DNA from: JASHPR01 sp963778075
GTDB lineage: Bacteria; Actinomycetota; Actinomycetes; Streptosporangiales; Streptosporangiaceae
DNA: 64,000 bases
Direction of reading: 5' to 3'
Assembly (NCBI GenBank): GCA_963778075.1
Contig: CAVZTJ010000019.1
Location: 17,911 to 81,910 of the forward strand
The stretch's first letter is position 1, and the number at the start of each line of letters is the position of its first letter. The notes under the pieces are model-generated. The model was not told where the DNA came from. It made no database searches and worked only from the letters and a program-made list of their open reading frames with translations. This document shows positions 1-7,707 of this stretch, one piece after another. The position numbers and the translations under genes are program-made.

Positions 1-1
1 C

Positions 2-409
2 GAGCCCAAGGACGTGGGCCGCATCGAGTGCGGCAGCGGCAGCACCAGGCGGGACGGGCGGTGGGTCGTACCGCGCCGGATGGAGGTCCGGGTGACCAGC
101 GGCGCCGTCAGGCTGGACTTCACCGAGGCCCTCATCTCGCAGCCGTCGCTGCAGATCGACACCGAGGTGCACAGCGGGCAGCTGATCCTGATCACCAAGC
201 CAGGCATCGCGGTGGATGCCGACGAAGTCGAAATTCGCAGTGGCCGGGTCAAGGTCACACAGCCGTGGGGTCACAACGCGCCGGTCAGCCTGCGCATCGT
301 GGTGAACGGCAAGATCGGCAGCGGCCAGCTCCTGGCCCGCCCGCCGCGGCGCACATTCTGGCAGTGGCTGACCCGCCGGCGTCCAGCCCGGGCCGCGGCA
401 CTGCACTGA
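2..409 (+). CDS. DUF1707-type protein, C-terminal part (5' end outside the window)
   Basis: The reading frame is open from the window edge (Glu-Pro-Lys-Asp before the GTG at 14), so the gene probably starts upstream and only its C-terminal ~135 residues are seen. The visible part has the pattern RRWVVPRRMEV-like followed by alternating hydrophobic beta-strand segments (SGAVRLDFTEA, GQLILITKPGIAVDADEVEI), as in the C-terminal half of actinobacterial proteins that begin with a DUF1707 (SHOCT-like) helix pair. The end is basic (RRTFWQWLTRRRPARAA). Function of the family is unknown; the assignment rests on resemblance of the beta-rich tail only, since the DUF1707 part is not in the window. Confidence 0.6.
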   Translation, partial: EPKDVGRIECGSGSTRRDGRWVVPRRMEVRVTSGAVRLDFTEALISQPSLQIDTEVHSGQLILITKPGIAVDADEVEIRSGRVKVTQPWGHNAPVSLRIVVNGKIGSGQLLARPPRRTFWQWLTRRRPARAAALH

Positions 410-441
410 GCACCCCGCTCGGGGAATGGTCGGGCTGCCGC

Positions 442-1215
442 TCAGATCCGCAGCACCAGCCCGTCCGAGGCGATCTCGAACCGGACCTGGTCGCGGCGGG
501 CGAGCATGTCGGCTGACATGTGCGTGAGCACCATCCGGCGGCACCCCAGCCGATCGCGGTGCGCGGCGAGGTCCGCGTGCCGGAGGTGATGCGGGACGTT
601 CTTGTCGAAGTAGTAGGCCTCTGCGATCAGCAGGTCCGCCCCGGCCGCGACGTCGACGAGCGCTTCGGTCCACGCGGTGTCGCCGGTGTAGCCGATCACC
701 TTCCCGGCGATGGTCAGCCGCAGCGACAGCGAGGGCCCTTCCGGGCCGCTTGGGTGATCGGCGGCGAAGCCGACGGCCCGCACGCCCGCAGCGGTGACCG
801 CGGAAGCACCATCCGGCGTCAGCTCGACGACGTCGAGCCGGAACCGCCGCTCCACTGCTGTGGAGCCCGGGAACATGCACTCCATGAGCTGCGGCAGCCG
901 CCGGGCGATACCAGGCGGACCGATCACGGTCAGCGGCTCGGACCGCCGGGAGAACTGAGCGTCCAGGATCAGGAACGGGAGCCCCCCGAAGTGATCCCCG
1001 TGCAGGTGAGACACGAACACGGCGGCCACCTCGCCGGGGTCGAGCCCGCACCGCTTCAGCGCGCTTAGCGAGGTCGCGCCGCAGTCGAGCAGCACCGGCG
1101 CCGCACCGCCCGGGCCGCGCAGGTGAATGCAGGCCTGGTACCGGCCGCCGCTGCCGAACGCGTCGCCCGAGCCAGCGAACGCCACCGTGACCTGCGGGGC
1201 AGCCGGGGAGCTCAT
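442..1215 (-). CDS. MBL-fold metallo-hydrolase (RNase Z / beta-lactamase-like)
   Basis: A 257-residue cytosolic protein with the metallo-beta-lactamase fold. The diagnostic metal-binding motif HLHGDHFGG lies at about residue 70, after the N-terminal GSGDAFGSGGRYQ loop that is typical of the RNase Z/ElaC-like branch; further ligands are likely the His in AADHPSGPEG, the Asp in GYTGDTAW and the His in LTHMS near the C-terminus. The family hydrolyses diverse phosphodiester or thioester substrates, so the substrate here cannot be named. The start ATG at 1215 is followed by a normal-length family member. Its neighbours on the plus strand are unrelated, so it seems to be monocistronic. Confidence 0.88.
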   Translation of the reverse strand: MSSPAAPQVTVAFAGSGDAFGSGGRYQACIHLRGPGGAAPVLLDCGATSLSALKRCGLDPGEVAAVFVSHLHGDHFGGLPFLILDAQFSRRSEPLTVIGPPGIARRLPQLMECMFPGSTAVERRFRLDVVELTPDGASAVTAAGVRAVGFAADHPSGPEGPSLSLRLTIAGKVIGYTGDTAWTEALVDVAAGADLLIAEAYYFDKNVPHHLRHADLAAHRDRLGCRRMVLTHMSADMLARRDQVRFEIASDGLVLRI

Positions 1216-1292
1216 GGGACCATTCTGGCGCCAGGCCGTGATCTCGCCAGGGCGGCGGGGGGCTTCCAGGAGGGCGTGACAGACTCCGTCAA

Positions 1293-1787
1293 ATGGACGA
1301 AGGCAGGCCCCGCGTCGTCGTCACCCACTGGGTGCACCCGGAGGTCGCCGACTACCTGGCCAGCTTCTGCGACCCGGTGCTGCCGGGCGCGGATCAGGGC
1401 GACCGTGGCGTCTGGCCCACCGGCCGGGTGGCCGAGCTCGCAGCCGACGCGAGCGGCCTGATCGTGTCCATGGCCGACAGCGTCGACGACGCGTTCCTGA
1501 GTCGCTGCCCGAGGCTGCGCGTCGTCAGCGCGACGCTCAAGGGCTACGACAACTTCGACGCGGACGCGTGCGCCCGGCGCGGGATCTGGCTGACCATCCT
1601 GCCGGACCTGCTGACCGCGCCGACCGCCGCCCGGCTGCTGGCCCATCCCCGGACGCTGTTCATGCCCCATCTCGGCTCGGCGGTTGACGGAGTGCGGCGG
1701 GAGATGTCGCTGCAGGCGGCCCGCCAGGTCCAGCAGGTCCTCGACGGCCAGCGCCCCGACCACGCGGTGAACAGCCCGCACCGCTGA
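1293..1787 (+). pseudogene. Phosphite (phosphonate) dehydrogenase PtxD-like relic with the NAD-binding domain deleted
   Basis: The first ~105 residues match the N-terminal substrate domain of PtxD-type 2-hydroxyacid dehydrogenases (VVTHWVHPEVADYL, LRVVSATLKGYDNFDADAC, RRGIWLTILPDLLTAPTA). The frame then jumps directly to the C-terminal end of the same family (LLAHPRTLFMPHLGSAVDG, VLDGQRPDHAVN). A complete PtxD is about 330 residues; this one is 164, so about 165 residues are missing, including the GxGxxG Rossmann loop and the catalytic Arg/Glu/His region. The join is in frame and the ORF has a plausible ATG start. It can hardly be a working dehydrogenase; either a relic or a small protein with another role. 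Confidence 0.8.
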
Positions 1788-1870
1788 CCGCTCCTCCCCT
1801 CCTTCAGCCCCCGCACCGGGCCCGTCCGGGCTGGAGAACCTCCGGACCCGGATCGCCTAGGGTTGGAGGC

Positions 1871-2833
1871 ATGGCGTCCCTGCCAGCGGTACTGGCCTCG
1901 ATTCCCAGTCCGCCGACCAATGGCATCCACGTCGGCCCGTTGTTCATCCATGTCTACGGGCTGATGTACGTGGTCGGGATCAGCCTGGCCATATACATCA
2001 CCGGGCGGCGGTGGGCCGAGGCCGGCGGTGACCGGTCGCTGGTCTACGACGTGGCGCTGTGGGCGGTGCCGGCCGGGATCGTCGGCGGCCGGATCTACTT
2101 CGACCTCACCACCCCGTTCGACATGCCGCATCACTGGTGGGGGCCGTTCGCGGTGTGGGACGGCGGGCTCGGCATCTGGGGCGGCATCGCGCTGGCCGCG
2201 ATCGTGGGGTCGTGGCGGGTGCACCGGGCCGGCGCGAGCGTCGGCGTGTTCATGAACGCCGTCGCCCCGGCCCTGCTGGTCGCGCAGGCGGTGGGCCGCA
2301 TCGGCAACTACTTCAACCAGGAACTGTTCGGCAAGCCCAGCAGCCTCCCGTGGGCGGTGCAGATCAGCTATGCGGCGCGGGTGAACTCGGGAATCCCGGC
2401 CGCCGACCTGAAGTACACCACGTTCCAGCCGTCGTTCCTGTACGAGATGATCTTCGACCTGGCGCTGGCCGCCGCGCTGGTCTGGCTCGGCCACCACCGG
2501 AAGATCCAGCCGCAGGGCCTGTTCGCGCTGTACGTGGCCGGGTACTCGGCATACCGGATCTTCGAGGAGACGATCCGGGTCGACTCTTCGGCCCACTTTC
2601 TCGGGCTGCGGCTGAACTTCTTCGTGGCGATCGTGCTGACCGTCGCCGGGCTGGTCTGGTTCGTCATCGCCCAGCGCCGCGGCGGCGCGCAGCACGGGCC
2701 CCCGCCAGCCTCCGCACCCCCGGCCATCGCGGCGCATACCACCGAGGCGGGCGAGGCGGGCAAGCCGGCCGGGCCGAGCGCCGGCCAGCCGAGCACCGCC
2801 CGGCGGCCGCCGCCCACCCCGGCGACGGGCTGA
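1871..2833 (+). CDS. lgt: Prolipoprotein diacylglyceryl transferase Lgt
   Basis: Polytopic membrane enzyme that moves a diacylglyceryl group from phosphatidylglycerol to the lipobox cysteine of prolipoproteins, the first step of lipoprotein maturation. The start ATG follows GGTTGGAGGC. Family marks are visible: GPLFIHVYGLMYVVG in the first segment, the active-site region FAVWDGGLGIWGG, and the signature VAQAVGRIGNYFNQELFGKP (H/R..GR.GN..N.E), then FQPSFLYE and the GLFALYVAGYSAYRIFEE segment. The last ~55 residues are a proline/alanine-rich cytosolic tail, common in actinomycete Lgt. The window holds several lipobox proteins (two PstS, a peptide-binding protein, the RCC1 relic) that would be its substrates. 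Confidence 0.96.
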   Translation: MASLPAVLASIPSPPTNGIHVGPLFIHVYGLMYVVGISLAIYITGRRWAEAGGDRSLVYDVALWAVPAGIVGGRIYFDLTTPFDMPHHWWGPFAVWDGGLGIWGGIALAAIVGSWRVHRAGASVGVFMNAVAPALLVAQAVGRIGNYFNQELFGKPSSLPWAVQISYAARVNSGIPAADLKYTTFQPSFLYEMIFDLALAAALVWLGHHRKIQPQGLFALYVAGYSAYRIFEETIRVDSSAHFLGLRLNFFVAIVLTVAGLVWFVIAQRRGGAQHGPPPASAPPAIAAHTTEAGEAGKPAGPSAGQPSTARRPPPTPATG

Positions 2834-2847
2834 ACCCGCCGGTCCGG

Positions 2848-3426
2848 TCACATCGTCTTCTGGCCGTCCAGTGACTCGCGAATGATGTCCGCGTGCCCGG
2901 CGTGCTGCGCGGTCTCGGCGATGATGTGCAGCAGCGCGTGCCGGGCCGACCACTTCGCGCCGGGCGGGAACCACGGGGCCTCCGGCAGCGGGTGCGCAAG
3001 GTCCAGGTCTGGCAGGCTCGCGACCAGCTCGTCGGTGCGGCTGGCCACGTCGGCGTAGTCGGCCAGCACGCCTTCCAGCGTTTCGTCGGGCAGCAGCCGG
3101 AACTCGGCGGCCCGCCGGGCCCAGTCGGCCTCGGTCATATCCGCCACGCCGCCGAGGGCCGAGGGACCCTCCAGGATGAACTTCGTCCAGCCGCGTTCGG
3201 CGGATGTGACGTGCTTGATCAGGCCGCCGAGGCACAGCTCGCTCACGGTGGTGCGCTGCCGGGCCTGCTCGTCGGTGAGGTCGCGGGTGGTAAAGCGCAG
3301 GAAGTGCCGGTGGCTGGCCAGCACCGCCAGCAGATCCGCGCGCTCGCCGCTGGCGACCGGCGGGCTGGCGACCGGGGTGCTGGCGACCGGGGTGCCGACG
3401 GCCTGGTCCTGGGTGCTCGTGCTCAT
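2848..3426 (-). CDS. DinB-family protein (DUF664-like four-helix bundle)
   Basis: A 192-residue DinB/YfiT-like protein: a four-helix bundle that usually binds a divalent metal through three His residues, here likely HVTSAERGW, and HIIAETAQHAGHADIIRE near the end. Many members are bacillithiol/mycothiol-dependent transferases or of unknown role. The N-terminus carries three near-perfect repeats of the peptide VAS(T/P)P, encoded by 15-bp repeats at about 3356-3400; these are probably disordered. It is divergent from the WYL regulator gene at 3515 with an 88-bp shared promoter region, a common actinomycete pair in which the WYL protein controls the DinB gene. Confidence 0.88.
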   Translation of the reverse strand: MSTSTQDQAVGTPVASTPVASPPVASGERADLLAVLASHRHFLRFTTRDLTDEQARQRTTVSELCLGGLIKHVTSAERGWTKFILEGPSALGGVADMTEADWARRAAEFRLLPDETLEGVLADYADVASRTDELVASLPDLDLAHPLPEAPWFPPGAKWSARHALLHIIAETAQHAGHADIIRESLDGQKTM

Positions 3427-3514
3427 GGTTCCTGCCTCTCATCGTCGCTGCTCTAAGACCACGCTAGGCGTAATAGCGGCCACTTTGTGACCTGAATTGA
3501 GCGACACTTGAAAT

Positions 3515-4480
3515 ATGGCCAACACCAGCTCACGCATGCTGCGGCTGCTGTCGCTGCTGGAGACGCACCGGTACTGGCCGGGCGCGGAGCTGGCAGACCG
3601 GCTGCAGGTTTCCGAGCGCACGCTGCGGCGGGACATCGACCGGCTCCGCGAGCTCGGCTACCCAGTCCGGGCGCAGCGCGGCGTAACAGGCGGCTACCAG
3701 CTAGCGGCCGGAGCAGCGCTGCCGCCCCTGCTGGTTGACGATGAGGAGGCGGTGGCGCTGGCGGTCGGGCTGCAGGCGGCTGCGGAGAGCCCCGTCGAGG
3801 GGATCGCGGAATCCTCGGTGCGGGCGCTGGCGAAGGTGGTCCAGGTGATGCCGACCCGGCTGCGCCGCCGGGTCGAGGCGCTGCGCACGATGACCGTGCC
3901 GGCCAGCTGGGGCGGCGGCGCCCGGGCGAGCGTGGACCCGGGTGTTCTCACCGGGGTCGCGGTTGCCTGCCGGGACACCGAGCGGCTCCGCTTCAGCTAC
4001 ACGGCGGCGAACGGCCAGCAGACCGCCAGGCACGTGGAACCGCACCGGCTGGTCTCGCTCGGCCGCCGCTGGTACCTGGTCGGCTACGACCTCGACCGGC
4101 ATGACTGGCGCAGCTACCGCGTCGACCGCCTCGCGAGCCCGGAGGGCACCGGCGCCCGGTTCCGGCCGCGAGAGCTGCCCGCCGCAGACGCCGCCGCCTT
4201 CGTCCGGGCCGGCATCGGCAGCGTGTCGGCCGTCTACGACGTCGAGGTCCTGATCGACGCGCCGGCTGCGGCCGTGCGCGAGCGGATCGGCCGGTGGGCC
4301 ACGGTCGAGAACGCGGGCCCCGGCCGCTGCCGGATTCGCATGACGGCCGACTCGCTGGACTGGCCCACGATGGCGCTGGGCGCGGTCGGCGCCGACTTCG
4401 AGGTCGTCTCCCCGCCCGAACTTGCCGACCACGTCCGGGACTGGGGCCGCCGGTTCAGCCGCGCGGGCGGGCCGCGATGA
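3515..4480 (+). CDS. HTH-WYL transcriptional regulator (YafY type)
   Basis: A 321-residue regulator. Residues ~8-60 are an HTH_11/DeoR-like winged helix (LADRLQVSERTLRRDIDRL is the recognition part), residues ~140-220 form the WYL domain (RLRFSYTAANG, EPHRLVSLGRRWYLVGYDLDRHDWRSYRVDR), and the end is a WCX dimerisation extension. WYL domains bind ligands such as nucleotides; the ligand is not inferable. The ATG sits about 88 bp from the divergent DinB start, so the two share a control region. The 3' end overlaps the proposed end of the convergent RCC1-type relic by 26 bp. Confidence 0.93.
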   Translation: MANTSSRMLRLLSLLETHRYWPGAELADRLQVSERTLRRDIDRLRELGYPVRAQRGVTGGYQLAAGAALPPLLVDDEEAVALAVGLQAAAESPVEGIAESSVRALAKVVQVMPTRLRRRVEALRTMTVPASWGGGARASVDPGVLTGVAVACRDTERLRFSYTAANGQQTARHVEPHRLVSLGRRWYLVGYDLDRHDWRSYRVDRLASPEGTGARFRPRELPAADAAAFVRAGIGSVSAVYDVEVLIDAPAAAVRERIGRWATVENAGPGRCRIRMTADSLDWPTMALGAVGADFEVVSPPELADHVRDWGRRFSRAGGPR

Positions 4481-5506
4481 GACCGGCGACGTTGCTCGCC
4501 GTCGACGACACCTCGGTGAGGCTGATGCCAACGCTGACCGGACGTTCGGCCGGCGAGAACGGCCACCGTCTGGCCGTTTCCCGCGCCACTCCCGCCCTGG
4601 AAGACCTGGGTAACCCGCCCGGGAAGATCGACCTTGGCCGGCACGGCGCTGTCCCGCGTGTTGCCATCGCCGAGCTGGCCCGCCGCGTTGTGTCCCCAGT
4701 CGTAGTAGTCGCCGTTGGCCTGCAGCGCCCCGGAGCCTTCCCACGAGGAGGTGAGCGCGGTGACCTGCACGCCGCCCGGCAGTCCGGAGACGCGGACCGG
4801 CCCGCCACTCGATGACGTCGACCCGTCGCCCAGTTCCCCGGCATCGCCGCTGCCGCACGCGTAGAGGGCGCCGCGTGCGTAGAAGAGCGCATGGGTCCGT
4901 GCGCCCGTGGCGAGTGTCACGCCGCTCAGCGCCAGCTTCTGCGGCGTGGCCTCGACGAGGCCGGACAGGCAGAGGTCGTCGTCGGCGTTGAGACCCCAGC
5001 CCCACGCGTGTCCGGTCGAGTCGATCGCCAGGCCACCGTCGAAGGGCATCGGGTTGGGCAGCGACGCGATCTTGACCCCGGCCGGGAAGCCGACCTTGAC
5101 CGCCCTGGTCTGATACGGCGTCTCGTGGCCGTCGCCAAGCTCCGCAAAAGCTGTTCACGCCCCAGGCAAACACCTGGCCGGCCGACGTGAGGGCGTACCC
5201 GTCGGAGTTCGAGGTGGCGATCTGCACCACCTTCCCGGTGATCCCGGTTATGGCCGTCGGCGCCCCCAGCTCGAGCTGCGCGATCTTGCCCTGGTTGCCG
5301 ACGACGCCCCACCGGTAGACGTCGCTGGCCGTCCTCGGCGCGGGCGAGGAGGTGGGTGAGGAAGTCGCTGCGCCGCCGTCACAGGCCGCGATGGCCAGCG
5401 CGGTCACGAGCGCCGCCGCCACGGCCGCGAGCGCCCGCCGGGTGGTGCGAGCGCGACCCCGGGCCGCACCCAGGGCCCGGGACCGCACCCAGGGCCCGGG
5501 TCGCAT
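4455..5506 (-). pseudogene. RCC1-repeat (beta-propeller) lipoprotein with frameshifts
   Basis: The frame starting at 5506 encodes a signal peptide with a lipobox (LAIAAC) and an RCC1-like blade (DVYRWGVVGNQ, GQVFAWGVNSF), then loses similarity. Removing one base from the AAAA run at about 5146-5149 makes it continue as FAELGDGHETPYQTRAV and join the frame that reads HAWGWGLNADD, ALYACGSGDAGELGDGS and YYDWGHNAAGQLGDGN. A second shift near 4560 would give a natural end (PVSVGISLTEVSSTASNV..., stop at 4455). RCC1 proteins form seven-bladed propellers used for binding; the bacterial lipoproteins are exported and of unknown role. Both shifts could be sequencing errors; the second is less certain than the first. 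Confidence 0.6.
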
Positions 5507-5509
5507 TTG

Positions 5510-5539
5510 CTAGAATGTAAACCATGGTTGTCATTCTAG
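5510..5539. promoter_or_regulatory. Palindromic operator, probably for the adjacent MarR regulator
   Basis: A 30-bp imperfect palindrome: outer arms CTAGAATG / CATTCTAG and a perfect core AACCATGGTT, with only the two base pairs between core and arms mismatched (26 of 30 positions symmetric). It lies 13 bp before the GTG of the MarR-family gene and 3 bp before the start of the divergent lipoprotein gene, so a dimer bound here would block both. Length, symmetry and location are typical of MarR autoregulatory sites. Confidence 0.75.
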
Positions 5540-5552
5540 ACACGGAGCGGTC

Positions 5553-6107
5553 GTGAGCGAACACGGTCGCGGGTTGCCCCCCGACGAAGGCCGGCCAGCT
5601 GGCGCGGACCGGCCCGGCCGCAGTCGTCCCGCGCTGGGCCCCGCGCTGCGCCGGGCCTGGGTTGGCTACCAGCGGCGGCTGGACCAGGAGATGGCCGCGG
5701 CCGGCTTCCCCGACCGGGGCTTTCCCGATGGCCGGGTGCTGCGCCTGTGCGCCGGCTCTGACGACGTCACCGCCTCCCAGATCGGCCGGGAACTCGGCAT
5801 CACCCGCCAGGGCGCGGGAAAGATCGTGGCCGACCTGCATGCTCGCGGGTATGTGGTGCTCGGGTCGTCACCGGGCGATGCCCGGCAGAAAGTGATCACG
5901 CTCACTCCCCGTGCTCGCGACTACCTGGCCGCGCAGCGGGCCGCCGCGCGCCGGATCGAGCAGGAACTAGCCGAACAGGTCGGCAGCGAGGCGTTCGAGA
6001 GCCTCTTTGCCCTGCTCGAGGCGCTCGGTGGCGAACAGGACCAGCCCCGGATGCGCGACTACCTGCGACAAGCCCTCCGTCTGGCCGACGACCCCGACCA
6101 GACGTGA
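5553..6107 (+). CDS. MarR-family transcriptional regulator
   Basis: 184-residue winged-helix repressor. After a disordered N-terminus, residues ~30-130 contain the MarR fold: VTASQIGRELGITRQGAGK (recognition helix), the wing VVLGSSPGDARQKVITLT, and the C-terminal dimerisation helices rich in Arg/Glu. The GTG start follows CGGAGCGG. MarR dimers normally sense phenolic or oxidative signals and repress neighbouring genes; the 30-bp palindrome just upstream is the likely autoregulatory operator, and the divergent RCC1-type lipoprotein gene would be co-controlled. The downstream chloride-channel relic is on the opposite strand. Confidence 0.9.
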   Translation: MSEHGRGLPPDEGRPAGADRPGRSRPALGPALRRAWVGYQRRLDQEMAAAGFPDRGFPDGRVLRLCAGSDDVTASQIGRELGITRQGAGKIVADLHARGYVVLGSSPGDARQKVITLTPRARDYLAAQRAAARRIEQELAEQVGSEAFESLFALLEALGGEQDQPRMRDYLRQALRLADDPDQT

Positions 6108-6139
6108 CACCCGGCCTGGCCGCGGCCGACGGGTGCCCG

Positions 6140-6592
6140 TTACGAGACTTGGCGCCGCTGCACCGGCACCGTTACGGCGGGCCCGGAGCCCGCCGCCGAC
6201 CCGCCATCGGCTTCTGCGTCCGGGTCGCGAGGGTGGGCGCGCAGCCGCGCGGTGTAGATCGAGTAGCCGTCGATGTAGCGGGCGACCGCCGTGGCGGTGA
6301 CGGTGGCGGCGATCATCGGGATCGCGATCGCAAACCCGCCGTGGGTCAGCTCCAGGATGAAAACGAGCCCGGCCAGCGGCGCCTGCATGGCCGCGCCGAG
6401 CATTGCCGCGGCCCCGATGAGCGCGTAGGCGCCGGCCGGCGAGCCGGGCCAGGCCACGCTCCAGGCGATCCCTGCGGCACCACCGAGCACGGCGCCGGTG
6501 CTCAGCGTGGGGGTGAACAGGCCGCCGGACGCGCCGCTGCCCAGGCACAGCGCCGTGACCAGTGGTTTTAGCGCGAACATCGCCAGCAGCAA
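6140..6592 (-). pseudogene. CLC-type chloride channel/transporter, C-terminal fragment
   Basis: Only the last ~150 residues of a CLC transporter remain: the KPLVTALCLGSGASGG-LFTPTL segment is the third anion-selectivity loop (GxFxP type) and is followed by GAVLGGAAGIAW, ALIGAAAMLGAAMQAPLAG and the last membrane helices, then a short hydrophilic tail. Complete family members exceed 400 residues. Reading upstream in the same frame stays CLC-like for about 15 codons and then meets a TGA near 6645, so roughly two thirds of the gene, including the pore-forming GSGIP and GxEGP loops, is missing. The apparent TTG/ATG starts at 6592/6580 lie inside a membrane helix, so this is a relic. Confidence 0.78.
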
Positions 6593-6714
6593 GACGAGTC
6601 CAAGGGCGCTCCCTGCGGGGTTCAGGGCACTCGCCGACTGCCGTCAGCAGATACTTTCGTAACAGAAGTATACCGCGCGCCGACCTGGCCGCTGAATGGA
6701 CGCGGAGGTGAACA

Positions 6715-6773
6715 TTCCATGATCGTGGTAGAAAAAGACGCCCATTCGGTCGTCATCGACCACGATCATGGAA
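6715..6773. repeat. 15-bp perfect inverted repeat (stem with 29-base loop)
   Basis: TTCCATGATCGTGGT at 6715-6729 is mirrored exactly by ACCACGATCATGGAA at 6759-6773. It stands in the 240-bp intergenic stretch between the truncated CLC gene and the end of the GDT1-family gene, both on the minus strand. It could be a terminator for the GDT1 gene (no T-run is seen), the ends of a tiny inserted element, or a regulator site; the adjacent truncation makes an insertion scar plausible. Confidence 0.6.
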
Positions 6774-6833
6774 GAGCGAGACTTCGGGACCGCATCATGA
6801 CCGCGCGGCGGCGGGGGCCCGCGGTTCGGGGCG

Positions 6834-7415
6834 TCAGGCGCTGATCGCGGCGACCACGCTGAGCGCGGCCATGACCGCCATCGCGCCCGCCGCGAGCATG
6901 CTGATCAGGCGGGCCGGAATGACCCGGAGCAGGCCGCGGCCACCGGTGATGGCCAGCGCGGCCACCACCCAGAGTGCCAGCACGCTGCCGAGGCCGACGG
7001 ACAGCGGATCGTGGTAGCGGGCGGCCAGGTTCGCGATGACGATCTGCGTCAGGTCGCCGAACTCGGCCACGATGACGATGGCGAAGCTGGCGGCCGCCAC
7101 CGGCAGGAACCCCTTCGCGACGCCACGTTCCGGGCCTTCATCCTCGTCCTGGCCTCGTCGGCGCCACAGCAACCAGGCACTGAACAGGAACAGCGCCGCG
7201 ACGACCACGTCCAGCGTGCGGTGCGGCAGCAGGGACAGCAGGCCGCCGGCCACGACCGCGAGACAGGTATGCACGGCGAACGCGGCGGCCACCCCGGTGA
7301 AAACGGGCAGCGGCCGGTGCCGCGTGCCCAGTACCAGGCTCGCGAACGCGGTCTTGTCCGGAAGCTCGGCAGGTAATACCAACGTGAACGCGACGGCACA
7401 GATGGCGAGGTTCAT
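6834..7415 (-). CDS. TMEM165/GDT1-family (UPF0016) cation exporter, likely Mn2+
   Basis: 193-residue inner-membrane protein with two homologous halves, each carrying the GDT1 signature: E-L-P-D-K-T in the first helix (a Pro replaces the usual Gly) and E-F-G-D-L-T-Q in the fourth. The halves are linked by a charged loop (RRRGQDEDEGPERG). Family members export Mn2+ or Ca2+ by exchange with protons. The start ATG at 7415 follows ATAAGGGG. An RNA with the features of the manganese-sensing yybP-ykoY riboswitch lies in its 5' leader, which supports a manganese-efflux role induced by high Mn2+. Confidence 0.92.
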   Translation of the reverse strand: MNLAICAVAFTLVLPAELPDKTAFASLVLGTRHRPLPVFTGVAAAFAVHTCLAVVAGGLLSLLPHRTLDVVVAALFLFSAWLLWRRRGQDEDEGPERGVAKGFLPVAAASFAIVIVAEFGDLTQIVIANLAARYHDPLSVGLGSVLALWVVAALAITGGRGLLRVIPARLISMLAAGAMAVMAALSVVAAISA

Positions 7416-7483
7416 CGGCGCGACCCCTTATCAGGCCCGGCCGCGCCCGGGAGTGCGCACACCTCCGGCACGGCAGTCGGTTA

Positions 7484-7595
7484 ACTGCGGCCGAAGGTCT
7501 TGCTCAGCGCGGCGCTACAGCGCCGCGCCCCGGGCACCGGGCCCTTGCGGGCCGTCCTGACGATGTTCCGGCGGCGAGCTACTCCCCTTCGCAGT
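7484..7595 (-). promoter_or_regulatory. yybP-ykoY manganese riboswitch in the leader of the GDT1-family gene
   Basis: On the minus strand the leader reads ACTGCG-AAGGGGAGTAGCTC at its 5' side, then CATCGTCAGGACGGCC, a strong GC hairpin (CGCGGCGCTGTAGCGCCGCG) and finally GAGCAAGACCTTCGGC-CGCAGT. The AAGGGGAGUAGC and GAGCAAGACCUU boxes, the internal CGUCA, and closing stem ACTGCG/CGCAGT are the hallmarks of the yybP-ykoY Mn2+ aptamer, which is known to sit before UPF0016, MntP and P-type ATPase genes. It ends 68 nt before the ATG at 7415, enough room for an expression platform that hides the AAGGGG ribosome site. Confidence 0.88.
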
Positions 7596-7707
7596 CCGCA
7601 GCGTACCTGACGGCGCTGGGCCCGAACAGCCCAAGGCACCGGCGGGCTCCTTCAGCGCCGTGGCAGAGACCCGAGGTTCTCCGGCGGCGAGCCCGTGCCG
7701 GGCGCCT

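Noticed and set aside
1544..3442. 632-codon minus-strand ORF across lgt
   Set aside because: Antisense to lgt and out of frame with DinB; composition is Arg/Pro/Gly noise.
4234..4454. Extension of the RCC1 frame into the WYL gene
   Set aside because: That part lacks repeat character and lies antisense to the conserved WYL domain; a frameshift to the frame ending at 4455 gives a better protein end.
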